Shown piece by piece: positions 23,617 through 37,708 of a DNA stretch of 64,000 nt. Each line of letters begins with the position of its first letter. Position 1 is the first letter of the stretch. The notes under the pieces were generated by a model, which did no database searches, had not been told where the DNA came from, and worked only from the letters and a program-made list of their open reading frames with translations. The position numbers and the translations under genes were made by a program. Origin of the DNA: Parietaria judaica (taxonomy: Eukaryota > Streptophyta > Magnoliopsida > Rosales > Urticaceae); contig OX940867.1 in assembly GCA_954871525.1 (NCBI GenBank), forward strand, positions 17,461,343 through 17,525,342, in the 5' to 3' direction.

Positions 23617-23790
23617 TAAATGTTTTAAATTGCGCAACTGTGCAATTTCGACCCTAATGCACCTCGAGGCCGCCTCAGCCGAGTGAGGCATGCCTTGAGG
23701 TGCCTCGCCTCCTTTAAAAGCCCATCTATTCGTCTTCCGGCCTCGGCTCACAAAAACGCCTCAAGGCTTAAACCCGCAATTTAAAACCTT
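23617..23790. mobile_element. hAT-type MITE
   Basis: Inner ends GTTTTAAATTGCG (23622-23634) and CGCAATTTAAAAC (23775-23787) form a perfect inverted repeat. TGATCCAAA occurs on both sides (23608-23616 and 23790-23798), an 8-9 bp duplication as hAT elements make. The middle is GC-rich with the arms CCTCGAGGC and GCCTTGAGG. No coding capacity. Confidence 0.75.
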
Positions 23791-24080
23791 GATCCAAAAC
23801 AACCCGGTCGGAGATACATCATATAAACCCAAGCCACACAGTTACAAGACTAAACCACAATTGATCAGAATGGTCAACAAAATCCATATCAGTAACCAAA
23901 CAGTATCACCATTAAAGAAACCAAGAGGCAGCAAGCAAGCTGTAATGAGTATATCCACCACCACATTGCCGAATTCAAAAAACCCAGATTCAAATTCCAA
24001 CACAAATTCAACCGAAGATCATAATACTTATATAATAAAACCAAAATTAAAGAAGAGTATGTACTCTTACTCTCTTCTCC

Positions 24081-24860
24081 TCAAGCAGCAGTATTGGGGC
24101 ACTCCCTCGCAAAATGCCCCGGCTTCCCGCAGTTGTAGCAGCCACCACCCGACCCGCCGCCACCGCCACGCTCGCCATCGAATCTCCCGCCACCACCACC
24201 ACCTCCGCCGCTCGCCTTCCCGCAATCCCGGGCCATGTGCCCAAACTCGCCGCAAGTGTAGCAGCCACCGCCTCCACCGGAAGCGCCGCCTCTACTGCAA
24301 TCCCTCGCCATGTGGCCGACCTCACCGCACTTGAAGCAGCCTCCTCCGCCGCTGCCGCCGCCAGAGGCGCCTCCGCCGCTCCCCTTGGGGCAATTCCGCG
24401 CCATGTGGCCGGCCTCGCCGCAGCTGAAGCAGCCACCGCCGCCGCCGCCTCCTCCTCCGCCTCCGGAGTTCCCGCGATCCCCGGCGCGATCGCAATCCCT
24501 AGCGAGGTGGCCGAACTCGCCGCAATTGTAGCAACCCCTGCCGGATCCGCCGCCGTTGCGGCGATCCCTTCCGCCCCAGCCGCCGCCGAAGCGGTTTCCG
24601 CCGGAGCCGCCGCCTCCGGGGAGGTTGTCGCCGCCGGGAGCGGTGACGTCGATGGCCTTGGTCTTGCCATCGTCGCCGGTGCCGACGGAGAACTCGACGG
24701 CCTCGTCCTCGGCGAGGGAGCGGAAGCCGTCGGACTTGATGGCGGACTGGTGGACGAAGAGGTCGTCGCCGCCGGCGTCGGGGGTGATGAAGCCGAAGCC
24801 CTTGGAGTCGTTGAACCAGCGGACCTTGCCGGTGGATCTGGCGGCGGCTTCGTCGGCCAT
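24081..24860 (-). CDS. CSP: Cold-shock-domain glycine-rich zinc-knuckle protein
   Basis: 259 residues in one exon. Residues about 10-77 form a cold-shock domain with RNP1 (KGFGFITP) and RNP2 (DLFVHQSAI), which bind single-stranded RNA and DNA. The rest is glycine-rich with five retroviral-type CCHC knuckles: [56 protein letters not shown] and [14 protein letters not shown]. Plant members (CSP/GRP2 group) act as RNA chaperones in nucleus and cytoplasm and are often cold-induced; knuckle number varies in the family. ATG at 24860 fits because the domain starts within ten residues and no upstream in-frame ATG extends it. Coding GC is far above the flanks, which creates long empty frames on the opposite strand. 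Confidence 0.96.
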   Translation of the reverse strand: MADEAAARSTGKVRWFNDSKGFGFITPDAGGDDLFVHQSAIKSDGFRSLAEDEAVEFSVGTGDDGKTKAIDVTAPGGDNLPGGGGSGGNRFGGGWGGRDRRNGGGSGRGCYNCGEFGHLARDCDRAGDRGNSGGGGGGGGGGGCFSCGEAGHMARNCPKGSGGGASGGGSGGGGCFKCGEVGHMARDCSRGGASGGGGGCYTCGEFGHMARDCGKASGGGGGGGGRFDGERGGGGGSGGGCYNCGKPGHFARECPNTAA

Positions 24861-24971
24861 GGAAGGAAGGGAGTCGATGAAACCTAGGATGCTTAGAAAG
24901 AGAGAGAGCTGAGATCACACACTCCTTCCTCGCTGTCGCTTTCTTCTTCTCTGTGGTGGATTCTGTGTGCG

Positions 24972-25003
<32 letters not shown>
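24972..25003. repeat. AT microsatellite, possible TATA region of the cold-shock gene
   Basis: GTATAAATATATAT runs into about thirteen AT units, some 110-140 bases upstream of the ATG. It could supply the TATA element, but the simple repeat makes the exact site impossible to choose. Confidence 0.6.
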
Positions 25004-25009
<6 letters not shown>

Positions 25010-25010
<1 letters not shown>

Positions 25011-26327
25011 TATATATTACGCGCTCACCTCACGAATGGGTAAAGGTGGTAATATAAGAAAAGAATCAATAAACCCTAGAAGGATTTGGGCTTTTTTTTC
25101 TTCTTCTTTCAACTCTCTATTATATTCTTTGCGCTGGGCTTCCCTCTATAATCTATTCTCGTTTCTATTTTTTATTTTTTATATCTTATTGATGATTTAT
25201 ACACTAAAATCTATATAAATTAATACCGTGAGGACCCGATAATTTTATTATATTATCGAGGTTATTAATTTATTTATGTTAGTTAGAGTCGGGACCTTAC
25301 AAAAGTATTATTTTATCGAGTATTAATTTAACGAGGTTCTACTGTATGTATATATCGTAATGCAGTAGATAAAAAAAATTTAAAAAAATCCAAGTAAATA
25401 AGAGAACAAATAGACTAACCAGTGTTTTGTAAAAAAAAAAAAAATAGACTAACCAATGTTCATACGAACTGGTACCTATAATTGCCCGAGGGTTCAATTT
25501 TATTATAGTGTAGAGCATTGAGAGGTTTACGCAGGGCCGGTACAATTTTTTTGAGGCTTTGAGCGAAAAAATAATACAAGGCTTTTAGATGTTATAATTA
25601 GTAAATTTGAATATATGATATATTGTTAGGCGCGATTTTTCGTCACAATCGAACGAATGAGTCGGAATATATGCAAGTGATTGAAAATAGCAAAAGCTTA
25701 AAGAATGACAAGTAAGAATTGTGTGTGATTGGACCCATTTATGAGGTGCCTATTTCACGGTGATTTCACTATGATCACGGTAAAATTAAACGGGGATACA
25801 ATGAGTATTTAGTATTGTTTTTGTTAAAAGTATCGTCGTAACTTTGAAACTTTGTTGCTAGTCCCAAGGTGATTGACTTTTAAAATTGTCTTTGTTCCGA
25901 AACATCCCTAATCTTAGGATTTGCATTTCTAGAAGACAATCGTTCAAAATTTCACGGAACATCCAAAATTTTATTAAATCGATGAAGAAAAAAAAAAGAA
26001 TTAAAATAACAAAGTAGACATCAGAATTGATCTATGAAAAAAAAATGATATTTCAAAATTTGAACATTAAATACTTATACACCGTTAATCCCTTTTTAAA
26101 TTATAAACCCGGAACTATAGTAACGCTATAAGGACTAGAGAAATTGAAATCGGCTTCAATATAATTGTACTATTCCGTAGTTCCTCATAGATAAAATCAA
26201 GCTTGAGGCCACAATAATACATAATTTATTGGCACCCAAAAAGAAAAAAAAGAAAAAAGAAATTACAAAGACATTACCTATCTACACAAAACAAGAGAGG
26301 CAGATATTTGTACAAGGTATAAGCAAA
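25010..26327. other. Intergenic stretch
   Basis: AT-rich with homopolymer runs. It contains the upstream region of the cold-shock gene and the region downstream of the reductase gene. No gene recognised. Confidence 0.6.
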
Positions 26328-30142
<3,815 letters not shown>

Positions 30143-30237
30143 GGCTGATGAGTTTGGGTTATGGTGAGAAGAAGAGAAAATGGCAGAGGTGTTTTAATGT
30201 AAAGATATTTTGAATTGTGGAAAAAGAAGTGATTTTA

Positions 30238-30245
30238 TTTTTATA
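30238..30245 (-). promoter_or_regulatory. Candidate TATA box of the reductase gene
   Basis: TATAAAAA on the minus strand about 95 bases upstream of the ATG. A second candidate (TTATAAAAG, 30361-30369) is farther away. An I-box-like GATAAG at 30312-30317, a motif of light-regulated promoters, sits about 70 bases upstream of the nearer TATA, the usual arrangement; function is inferred. Confidence 0.45.
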
Positions 30246-30495
30246 TGGGTGTATGGATTATGGAATTGGGTGGAGGAGATTGCAGGGCCATAATGCAGTG
30301 GTAGATATGAGGATAAGTCTCTGTTTCTGTGTGTGACTCTTATAGGAACTACCAAATCACCTTTTATAAATATCATTTTTTGTTATTTTGGACATGTAAA
30401 GTTTGGTAAATTAATACATTAATACTTTTTCACTTTGATTAGTTATAGATTTTGGCTATGGAGGGCAAAATAATGTGGAGCCTTCATAAAAATAA

Positions 30496-31485
30496 GGGTT
30501 AATTGCGACAAAAAGACCCAACTTTTGGTCAAATGCTCTGTTGTATATACAACCTCTGTAAACGGCGGTAAAATTACCCAAACTTGGTATTTGGGAGTTG
30601 ACCGAGAAAATCAGTCAATGTGGCTGTTAGCCTTTGCCACGTGGCATGCCACATGGCACTTGGTTGCCACGTGTCATGCCACGTAATTATTATTTTTTAA
30701 ATAATTTTTAGTAAATTTTTTTATTTTTTAAAATTTATTTTTAATAATTTTTAATAATTTTTTTTTGATAATAACAAATAATGAATATTTAAATTTAAAT
30801 ATTCATTATGGTTATAATTATTTATTTTCAATAAAGTGGGTAGAACGAAATAAAAAATTACATTTAACGAAAAATTATTTTTATTTGTTTGCATGATATT
30901 TTTTTGTGTTTGCATTTTATAATAATAATTTTTAATATGTTTTTTATATATTTTTTTAAAAAAAACTTGTCAATAAATAATCATATGATTATTATTGGTT
31001 ATTATTATTAAACATATTTAGCGATTTCGTTCCACCCGTGAACCGGATCGGAGGCGGAGCTTGAGTGAACCACGAATGGTGATTTTTTTTCTTTATTTAT
31101 TTCGTTTGACCCACTTTTCTAAAATGAATAATTATATTTAATAATAATAACTAATAATGAATATTTAAATTTAAATATTCATTATCGGTTATTAAATATT
31201 CATTATTGGTTATTATTGAAAAATAATTTATTTTTATAAAAAAATAAAAAAAAATAAAAAAAAAATATTTTTTAAATTATTTAAAAAATAATAATTAGGT
31301 GGCGTGCCACGTGGCAGCCAAGTGCAATGTGGCATGCCATGTGGCAAAGGCTAACAGCCATATGAATCGATTTTCTCGGTCAACTCATAAATGCCATGTT
31401 TGGGTACTTTGGCCGCCATATACGGAGGTTGTATACGCACCAAAGCATTTGACCAAAGGTTGGGTCTTTTTGCCGCAATTAACCC
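30496..31485. mobile_element. Mutator-like TIR element, 990 bp, non-autonomous
   Basis: Ends GGGTTAATTGCG and CGCAATTAACCC begin inverted repeats extending about 200 bases, imperfectly, through GACCCAAC(C/T)TTTGGTCAAATGC and the GCCACGTGGCA-rich block. TAAAAATAA flanks both sides (30487-30495 and 31486-31494), a perfect 9-bp duplication typical of Mutator-like elements. The AT-rich core has internal palindromes around TTTAAATTTAAA near 30790 and 31160. No transposase frame is present. Confidence 0.93.
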
Positions 31486-31496
31486 TAAAAATAATA

Positions 31497-31933
31497 GGGT
31501 TATTAGAGGCAAAAGTACCCAAGTTGTTGAGAAATTGAATGGCATAGAGCTAATTGACCTCATTCACTTATCGTTAATTTTTTTTACTTCCGTCAGTGTG
31601 ATGTCAACAATGCAAATCGCGTTGCTGTTGAGGAGATAAACTAAGAACCCGAGAGAGAAAATGAGAAGGAAAGTAAGAATTTGGGTAGTTGATGCTCTAA
31701 GAATCTGTGTTTACATCCAGGTTTATTTTGTATTTCGTGGGTTTGATCATTTGGTTTCTTGTTGACGTCATCGTTAAGAGAAATAGTAAAAAAAAATGGA
31801 AAAGTCGACGAAATCTACTAATCCGCCAAAGAAGGTGAACTTTAATACTTTTGTCATAGTTTTTTTGTTTTTTGAATTAGCTTTATATCGTCTAATTTCC
31901 AAACAACTTAAGTAGTTTTGCCACTAATAAACC
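31497..31933. mobile_element. Possible second TIR element next to the first
   Basis: GGGTTATTAGAGGCAAAAGT at 31497 resembles, inverted, ACTTAAGTAGTTTTGCCACT just before AATAAACC at about 31933. The ends recall the neighbouring Mutator-like elements but no matching 9-bp duplication is visible, so it is old or misbounded. Confidence 0.4.
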
Positions 31934-31939
31934 TAATAA

Positions 31940-34900
31940 AATTATAATAAAATTAATTAGAATTTTATTGATATAAAGATGAATAAGGGAGGGGAGGCTT
32001 TAAGACTCCTATTAGTATGTTGGGCTCAATGCATATACTAAGATCAACAGTGAGATTAAATTAGGAAAGGGGTAAAGGTTTTATTAAGAACTTTACAGCG
32101 TAGAAGATCGCCAATTTAGTGATAAAAAATCATTACTAATACTAAGTTGCATGCGGTAAATTTCAAAGAGCAGTGTAATTTAAAATTAAATTGTATGTGT
32201 ATTTGACACTAAATTTATAACTAAATGGCATGTGTGATTTCTAGTATTAAACTGCCCACTAATTTCAAAGGGTAGTGGTGAGTTTGGCAATGAATATTTA
32301 CTACTTAATTGTCGAATTTTTCCTATCGTTAAAAAATTGTGCCATAAAAATAAGATTGAAATATAAGTCTCTGTTTTTTATACATATGGACTTTTTTTGC
32401 CAATAATTTATATCATCTGGAATTTTTCAAAATAAAATAAAAATAAAGTCATTATTTTTCGTATATAGGTACTTTTGCCGCTAACTCCCCTATTCTTATC
32501 TATGTACTTGTTTGAGTGTTGAAACCAGGCGTGGACTAGCTAGCCCAATGGGCTTTAAGCAGGCAAGATGCATTTGCACCTATACGAAAACTAGGGCCCG
32601 CTTTAGTTTCTCTCACTTTCGATTCTTAATTTTTTTTGTATATCATAATACACATTTTTCTTTTTTAAATTCTAGCAGTTTAATACACAAGTTCAATTAA
32701 AAGTTAACAAAAAAGTATAATTAGATAGATAAAGGTGTAAAAGTTTTAATAATAGGCACATTTTACGTTAAAGTTTGAATATATATATATATTAAAATAC
32801 AAATATTGTCGAAGTCAAGTATTTTTCTAAGTAATCCAAAAAAAAATGTGCTGTGATAAGAATCATACATCAACAGTTCATGTAAATATTCCAAATGCGT
32901 TTAAAAGTATTTCGTTACATTTTCCCGAAGTTAGGTATATTTATCAATTTTTGAATATAGGCATTTTTGTCAAAAAAAAAAGTGAGCTTTGAATAATAAA
33001 AAGATTTTAACTCGGAAGAAAAATAACTTTGGAGGACTTAGGATGGGCGTTGGATAAGGATATTTTGGTAAAAAAAATTACGCGGTAGAGAAAGAGCATC
33101 TAACTAATAGCTTTGCCATACCCGAAATGAATAAGTGTATATCTGCACTTAAACAAGTGAGTTTTCCCTTCTTTATTTGTCTAAAAAAAATGCATCTTAT
33201 GTTTTACCAATATTGTCAAAATTAAAGACAAATAGTGCATAAAAATGTGTAAGAGGCAAGTTGAAATAAACTCATAAATTAAGGAGAACATTAATTAGAA
33301 AAATCCGGTCAGAGTAATAATAGGTGTATGAGATATTAACAATAATTTACTCTCTAATTTTTAGTCAACGCTATTATTTCTTTTCTTTACACACTGGAAA
33401 AAGACTGAAATACCCCTCTTATTCCAATCCGAAAAAGACTGCACGTTGCTTATTGCATTGTTAACGACTAATAGTATTAAAATAATCAACACATAAATAC
33501 CCAAAAGAGAAATTCATGTGGATTGATCGTGGTGTCCAATTGACTCAACCAACTCATCATTGGAATTTGGATTGAATGTGTCAACAAGTTAGGTTTCTTC
33601 AAGGAAAGGGATTCGGTAGAAAAACAAGGGTTAATAGCTGTATTAGTACTCAATATTTTAATGTTTGTAATAGCATAAATATCTTTCTTTTTTTCTCGAC
33701 TAATAATATTTTAGATGTGTCCGTTGTTTTTGGCACTTGTCACTTTTAAACATATTTTTCTTCTATTTTTTGTTAGTATTGATGAGACTCTAGGAACAAC
33801 TAAATGAAATATTAGAAGAAGAAAAAAATAGTGAACATGAGAAACTTTTTTTTTTTTACAGAAACATGAGAACCTTTGACTGTGTTTAAATTAATTAATT
33901 CAATAACTTCTTTTAAATAATTTCTTTTAAATTTTTAAATAATTTAAATAACCGCAATCATAGATTTTTTTTTATAATATAACCGCATTCGTATTCGTAT
34001 TTTTTTAAATAACTTCTTGTAAATTTTTAAATAATTAATTAATTTTGACCAAAAATAATTAAACTAAAGAAAACATAGAAAATCTAACCAAGTGAAATAA
34101 GAGCAAAAGCGTATATCTTGATGACGAGGATGTGTTCTTCCTTCATTGGCAAGTAATCTCTTTTCGGGCAATGCTGGGATCCGGTCAGCTTCGGCTGTTC
34201 CATCCCGGTTGAGCTATGTCATAGACTAGTAAAACTTGGTTAGTACTAGTAGACTAGCCATAAGAGTCATCTTTAGAATCTTTTTGACTCAGATAAGTCT
34301 TGCATGTTTTTCTCAAGACTTGTCTTACAGTCTTAGTATATTTTGGTTTCACACACCTTTTAGAACATCTTTTCCCCACTGAATTTTCTTTTTCAACAAG
34401 ACTTCTCTTCAAAAAAAAAAAAGGTGATCAATTTTGATAACAAGAACCAATTTTAAGACTTTAAACACAGATAAAGAAGATAAAATCCACCTGGGAAAAG
34501 GGGAATCATAGAGTGTATGTTCACACTTCACAATATAGTACACAAGCAAATTAATCTTTTTTTTTTTTTTTAGTGATGCACTATTGAGACTTGAGAGTTT
34601 GTAGTCTCTCAAACTCTCAATATTAGCAAATTAATCATATGTTGGATATAACATTTAAAAAATATGACTTTGTGAAAAATAAATCTATCAATATTAGTAA
34701 CAATATGAGTAATTAATTTTAATTAATTTTAACAAGAAACTTTTGCATCAATATAAAATAATATTTGCGGGATAAATACCAATATGATAGGGACATTTCG
34801 AGGCATATTTCTTTTCTTCCTACCGCGATGATACTAAATGTAAACTTGTTTTTTTTTTCTCGTCTATACCGGTCCATTATATATGTATCTTCTACGTGAC

Positions 34901-35315
34901 TCGCTTCGATTGGCCCAAGTTGAATTAGTTTTTCCCGTGGTGTCATCTCATTCGGATCAATCACATGACACTTAACGTGATTGCTCCGAACGGTATATAT
35001 ATACCGCCGTATTTTCTTTATCATTCGTATCATTTGCCGCAAATATCCCAAAAAGAATACAAGAGACAAACTAGAGCAGAAATAAACAATTAAACATAGA
35101 GATACAAAAACATGTAATGTATATCTATTTGTAATGTATGTACGTATTTGTTCTTGGCACACACACAGAGAGAGAAGAGAGAATCAAACCCAGTTCCTGA
35201 AACGACTTGGAAAGAATAATGTGATGAAACAATTACAAAGTAATCGTATGTACACTCGACGAGCGATCGAGCAAAAATAAATAAAAAATAATTAGACACA
35301 GAACGAAGAGCATCA
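31940..35315. other. Intergenic stretch
   Basis: AT-rich, with fragments resembling element ends such as TACTTTTGCCGCTAACTCCCC near 32470 and AAGGGTTAATAGCTG near 33627. No intact gene. The frame at 34719-35162 lacks domain or codon support. Confidence 0.55.
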
Positions 35316-37208
35316 TCAATGGAAGCCTCTTGAGCCTCTTGACTGGTAGAGCTCGAGCCTGCTCTTGGCCTCCTGCAACAACGTCTCCACGGTCTCGTCC
35401 TGCGTCATGGCCGCCTGCTTCGACGCCCACTCGAGCACCGTGAGAACCTCTGCCTGCGCCAGCTCCTCGCTGTCCGGCACGTGGAACGCGATGTAGCAGA
35501 GCAGCACCAACCCCGCCGTCTGCACTATCTGCTCGCCGAAGTAGACGAGCTGGATCAGGTGCTTTGTGCCCCCGGCCCCGATGATCGCCTTCGAGTGGTC
35601 CACGTGGAGGTAGTTCACCGTCGCCGCGAACTTCGTGAGCGCTATGGCCGCCTCTCGCATTACGTCGGCCTCTCTCTCGTCGAGCAGCTTCACTAACGGC
35701 GCGATCATGCGCGTTTCCGTGGCGCGGAACGTCCGCGCTAGGTTCCCGATGGCCTTGAGGCAGGGGATGAGGAGATCGGCGTCCTCGAGTTCGATGATCC
35801 TCAGGAGCTGGTCGACAACGGCCTTGCAAGCCGGGGAGCTGGGCTTGAAGGCGGACCGCCGAAGCTCTGGGTCCTTCTCCGCCACGGCAGTGATCTCCAT
35901 CAGCGCCATGGCGGAGTTGAACTTCACGTCGTCCGGGCCTTTCTCGAGCAGGACAGCAAAGCAGAGCAGTGCTCGCGACTCGGTTATGCTGCGGCAGATT
36001 GGCGAGTTTCCTCTGGCGAGCAGCCATAGTGCCCGCGCTGACATGGCCTTCATGTTTGCCTTTGTTGCCGTATCTTCAAGCTCGCGACCTCTCAGGCTTG
36101 AGATCGACGCCGTCGACTGGTTCGGAAGGTGGTGCTTTGTGTTCGCATTCGCATTTGCCGGAGTGGTGCCGTTGCTCTTGTTGTTCGTTTTCATGGCCAT
36201 GGTGTTCGTGACAACGTTGTACATTTGGCTCGGCGACAACAGGGCTGTTCCGAGCTGGTCGTCGTTGCTGGGAGACACTTTACTCGCCACAACGAGGGCG
36301 TGGATCGATGTAGCCTTCCCGGAGGCGACGCTGTACTTGCTGTGCTCCTGGACGGTCTCGAAGGCGAGGTGTCCGACGAGGAGGCGGATGATGTTGTGCT
36401 GCGCGAAGAGGTCCTGGCACGTCGGGTAATTCGCAGCGAGCTCGGAAACGGCCCAGGCAACCATGGCCTGCGCCTTCATCGGCCCGTCTTTTAGGACCTT
36501 GGCAAATGCGGAGCAGACGCCGGCGTGCAGCATATGCTCGACGCTCTCGGGGTCGCGGCCGAGCAGCCCAACAGCTCTCGCAGCGCTCTCCTGCCCCTCG
36601 CTCTGCCCCTCCTTAACAAGCCGCAGGAGCGGCGCCACGCCGCCCTCCTCAATAATGAGCTTCCCGTAGCGGTCGTTGTCGCGCGCGAGCGAGACTAGCG
36701 AGGCCGCGGCTTCAGCCCGGGCGTCAGCCGGGGCAGAGCAGAGGATGGCGATCTGCTCCCAGATGAAGCAGAGGATGGGCTCGTTGGCGGCGATGGGCGG
36801 GAGGCCGAGGTAGCCGTCGTCGCGCGCGTCGGCCGGGGCCGACACGCGCAGCAGCCACGAGACGTCGCCCACGGAGCTCTCTAGGTGGACGAGCATCTTG
36901 CGGAAGGCGGCAGCGGGGATGATGGTGAAGACGCGGCGCATGAGGCCGTTGGCGGCGCGGCACTTGAGCGCCAGCGCCAGCGCCTTCTCGAGGACCTGCT
37001 CGGTGTCGTCGATGATGCGGCGCGTTGGGCGCTCGTAGAGCTCGGAGCTGGCGCGCGCCGCCTGGCGCAGCAGCCCGGCGAGCTTCTCTGTCTTGGCCTT
37101 AAGCTCGGCGCACTCCTGCTTGAAGGAGCTGGCCTCGTCCGCCGCCTTGATGACCTGGTCCGCCACCTGGATGGGCTTCGCCAGAATCTGCTTCACCAAG
37201 TCCGCCAT
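35316..37208 (-). CDS. ARO: ARMADILLO REPEAT ONLY (ARO) protein
   Basis: 630 residues in one exon, near the usual 640-665. It starts MADLVKQILAKPIQVADQVI, the conserved family start, with a helical N-terminal domain to about residue 115 (RPTRRIIDDTEQVLEKALAL). Armadillo repeats follow at about 150-290 (LVSLARDNDRYGKLIIEEGG, APLLRLVKEG, AARAVGLLGRDP), then a low-complexity Asn/Thr/Ala linker near 345-380, then more repeats at about 395-605 (ALWLLARGNS, LLRIIELEDADLLIPCLKAI, AAIALTKFA). Family members bind actin-regulating and kinesin partners and control polarity in tip-growing cells such as pollen tubes and root hairs. I saw no frameshift. A TATA-like site lies upstream. Coding GC is very high, which explains long frames on other strands. 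Confidence 0.95.
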   Translation of the reverse strand: MADLVKQILAKPIQVADQVIKAADEASSFKQECAELKAKTEKLAGLLRQAARASSELYERPTRRIIDDTEQVLEKALALALKCRAANGLMRRVFTIIPAAAFRKMLVHLESSVGDVSWLLRVSAPADARDDGYLGLPPIAANEPILCFIWEQIAILCSAPADARAEAAASLVSLARDNDRYGKLIIEEGGVAPLLRLVKEGQSEGQESAARAVGLLGRDPESVEHMLHAGVCSAFAKVLKDGPMKAQAMVAWAVSELAANYPTCQDLFAQHNIIRLLVGHLAFETVQEHSKYSVASGKATSIHALVVASKVSPSNDDQLGTALLSPSQMYNVVTNTMAMKTNNKSNGTTPANANANTKHHLPNQSTASISSLRGRELEDTATKANMKAMSARALWLLARGNSPICRSITESRALLCFAVLLEKGPDDVKFNSAMALMEITAVAEKDPELRRSAFKPSSPACKAVVDQLLRIIELEDADLLIPCLKAIGNLARTFRATETRMIAPLVKLLDEREADVMREAAIALTKFAATVNYLHVDHSKAIIGAGGTKHLIQLVYFGEQIVQTAGLVLLCYIAFHVPDSEELAQAEVLTVLEWASKQAAMTQDETVETLLQEAKSRLELYQSRGSRGFH

Positions 37209-37544
37209 GGCGGACCCCGATCGCTCAGATCAGATCAGACAAAACCCAGATCGGATCAGATCGCGAGAGACGGAGGGGACTAGGGTTCGGCGAGTGTTGT
37301 GAGCTGGAAATGGGTCAGACAATGATGATGGGAAAGGCGTGTTATGATGAAGAAGAGAAAGGTGGGGTTTGGCTTGGAAATGTCAATGTGGTGGCTGGCG
37401 CAAATCACGACTGAGTCAGCTGGCGAGCCATGAACGAGTTGACCCAGAGCTTGCAAGGAAGAAGAAGGAAGTAATTGTAAATGTGGACTGGTTGATTGAA
37501 GAGTCTGGTGGAGACGGGGCTTGCAAGGTCAAACGCGTCCTTCC

Positions 37545-37553
37545 ATTTATATA
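37545..37553 (-). promoter_or_regulatory. TATA box of the ARO gene
   Basis: TATATAAAT on the minus strand about 340 bases upstream of the ARO ATG, which would leave a long leader. The LINE 3' end begins only about 125 bases farther upstream. Confidence 0.45.
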
Positions 37554-37708
37554 ATACTGAGAGACTTCTCTCTCTCCAATTTGCACGCAATGTAATATTA
37601 TGAGTTTTTGTCGTTATTATCCTCCACTGTGTAATATATTAAATATATATTTACATAAATATTTATATTTTGTAGGGTTTTTTTTTTAAGGAAATAAATT
37701 CATTAAGA

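Noticed and set aside
23789..24334. 181-codon frame running into the cold-shock gene from its 3' side
   Set aside because: Antisense to the gene for half its length, low-complexity Asn/Ser/His composition.
24047..24918. Long frames opposite and in other frames of the cold-shock gene (up to 257 codons)
   Set aside because: They are by-products of GC- and Gly-rich coding sequence, consist of Ala/Pro/Arg runs and have no domain.
34719..35162. 147-codon frame
   Set aside because: Hydrophobic AT-rich composition, no domain, not connected to splice sites.
35233..36494. Frames of 264 and 121 codons overlapping the ARO gene
   Set aside because: The ARO frame has a clear family match along its whole length; the others mirror its GC-rich codons.
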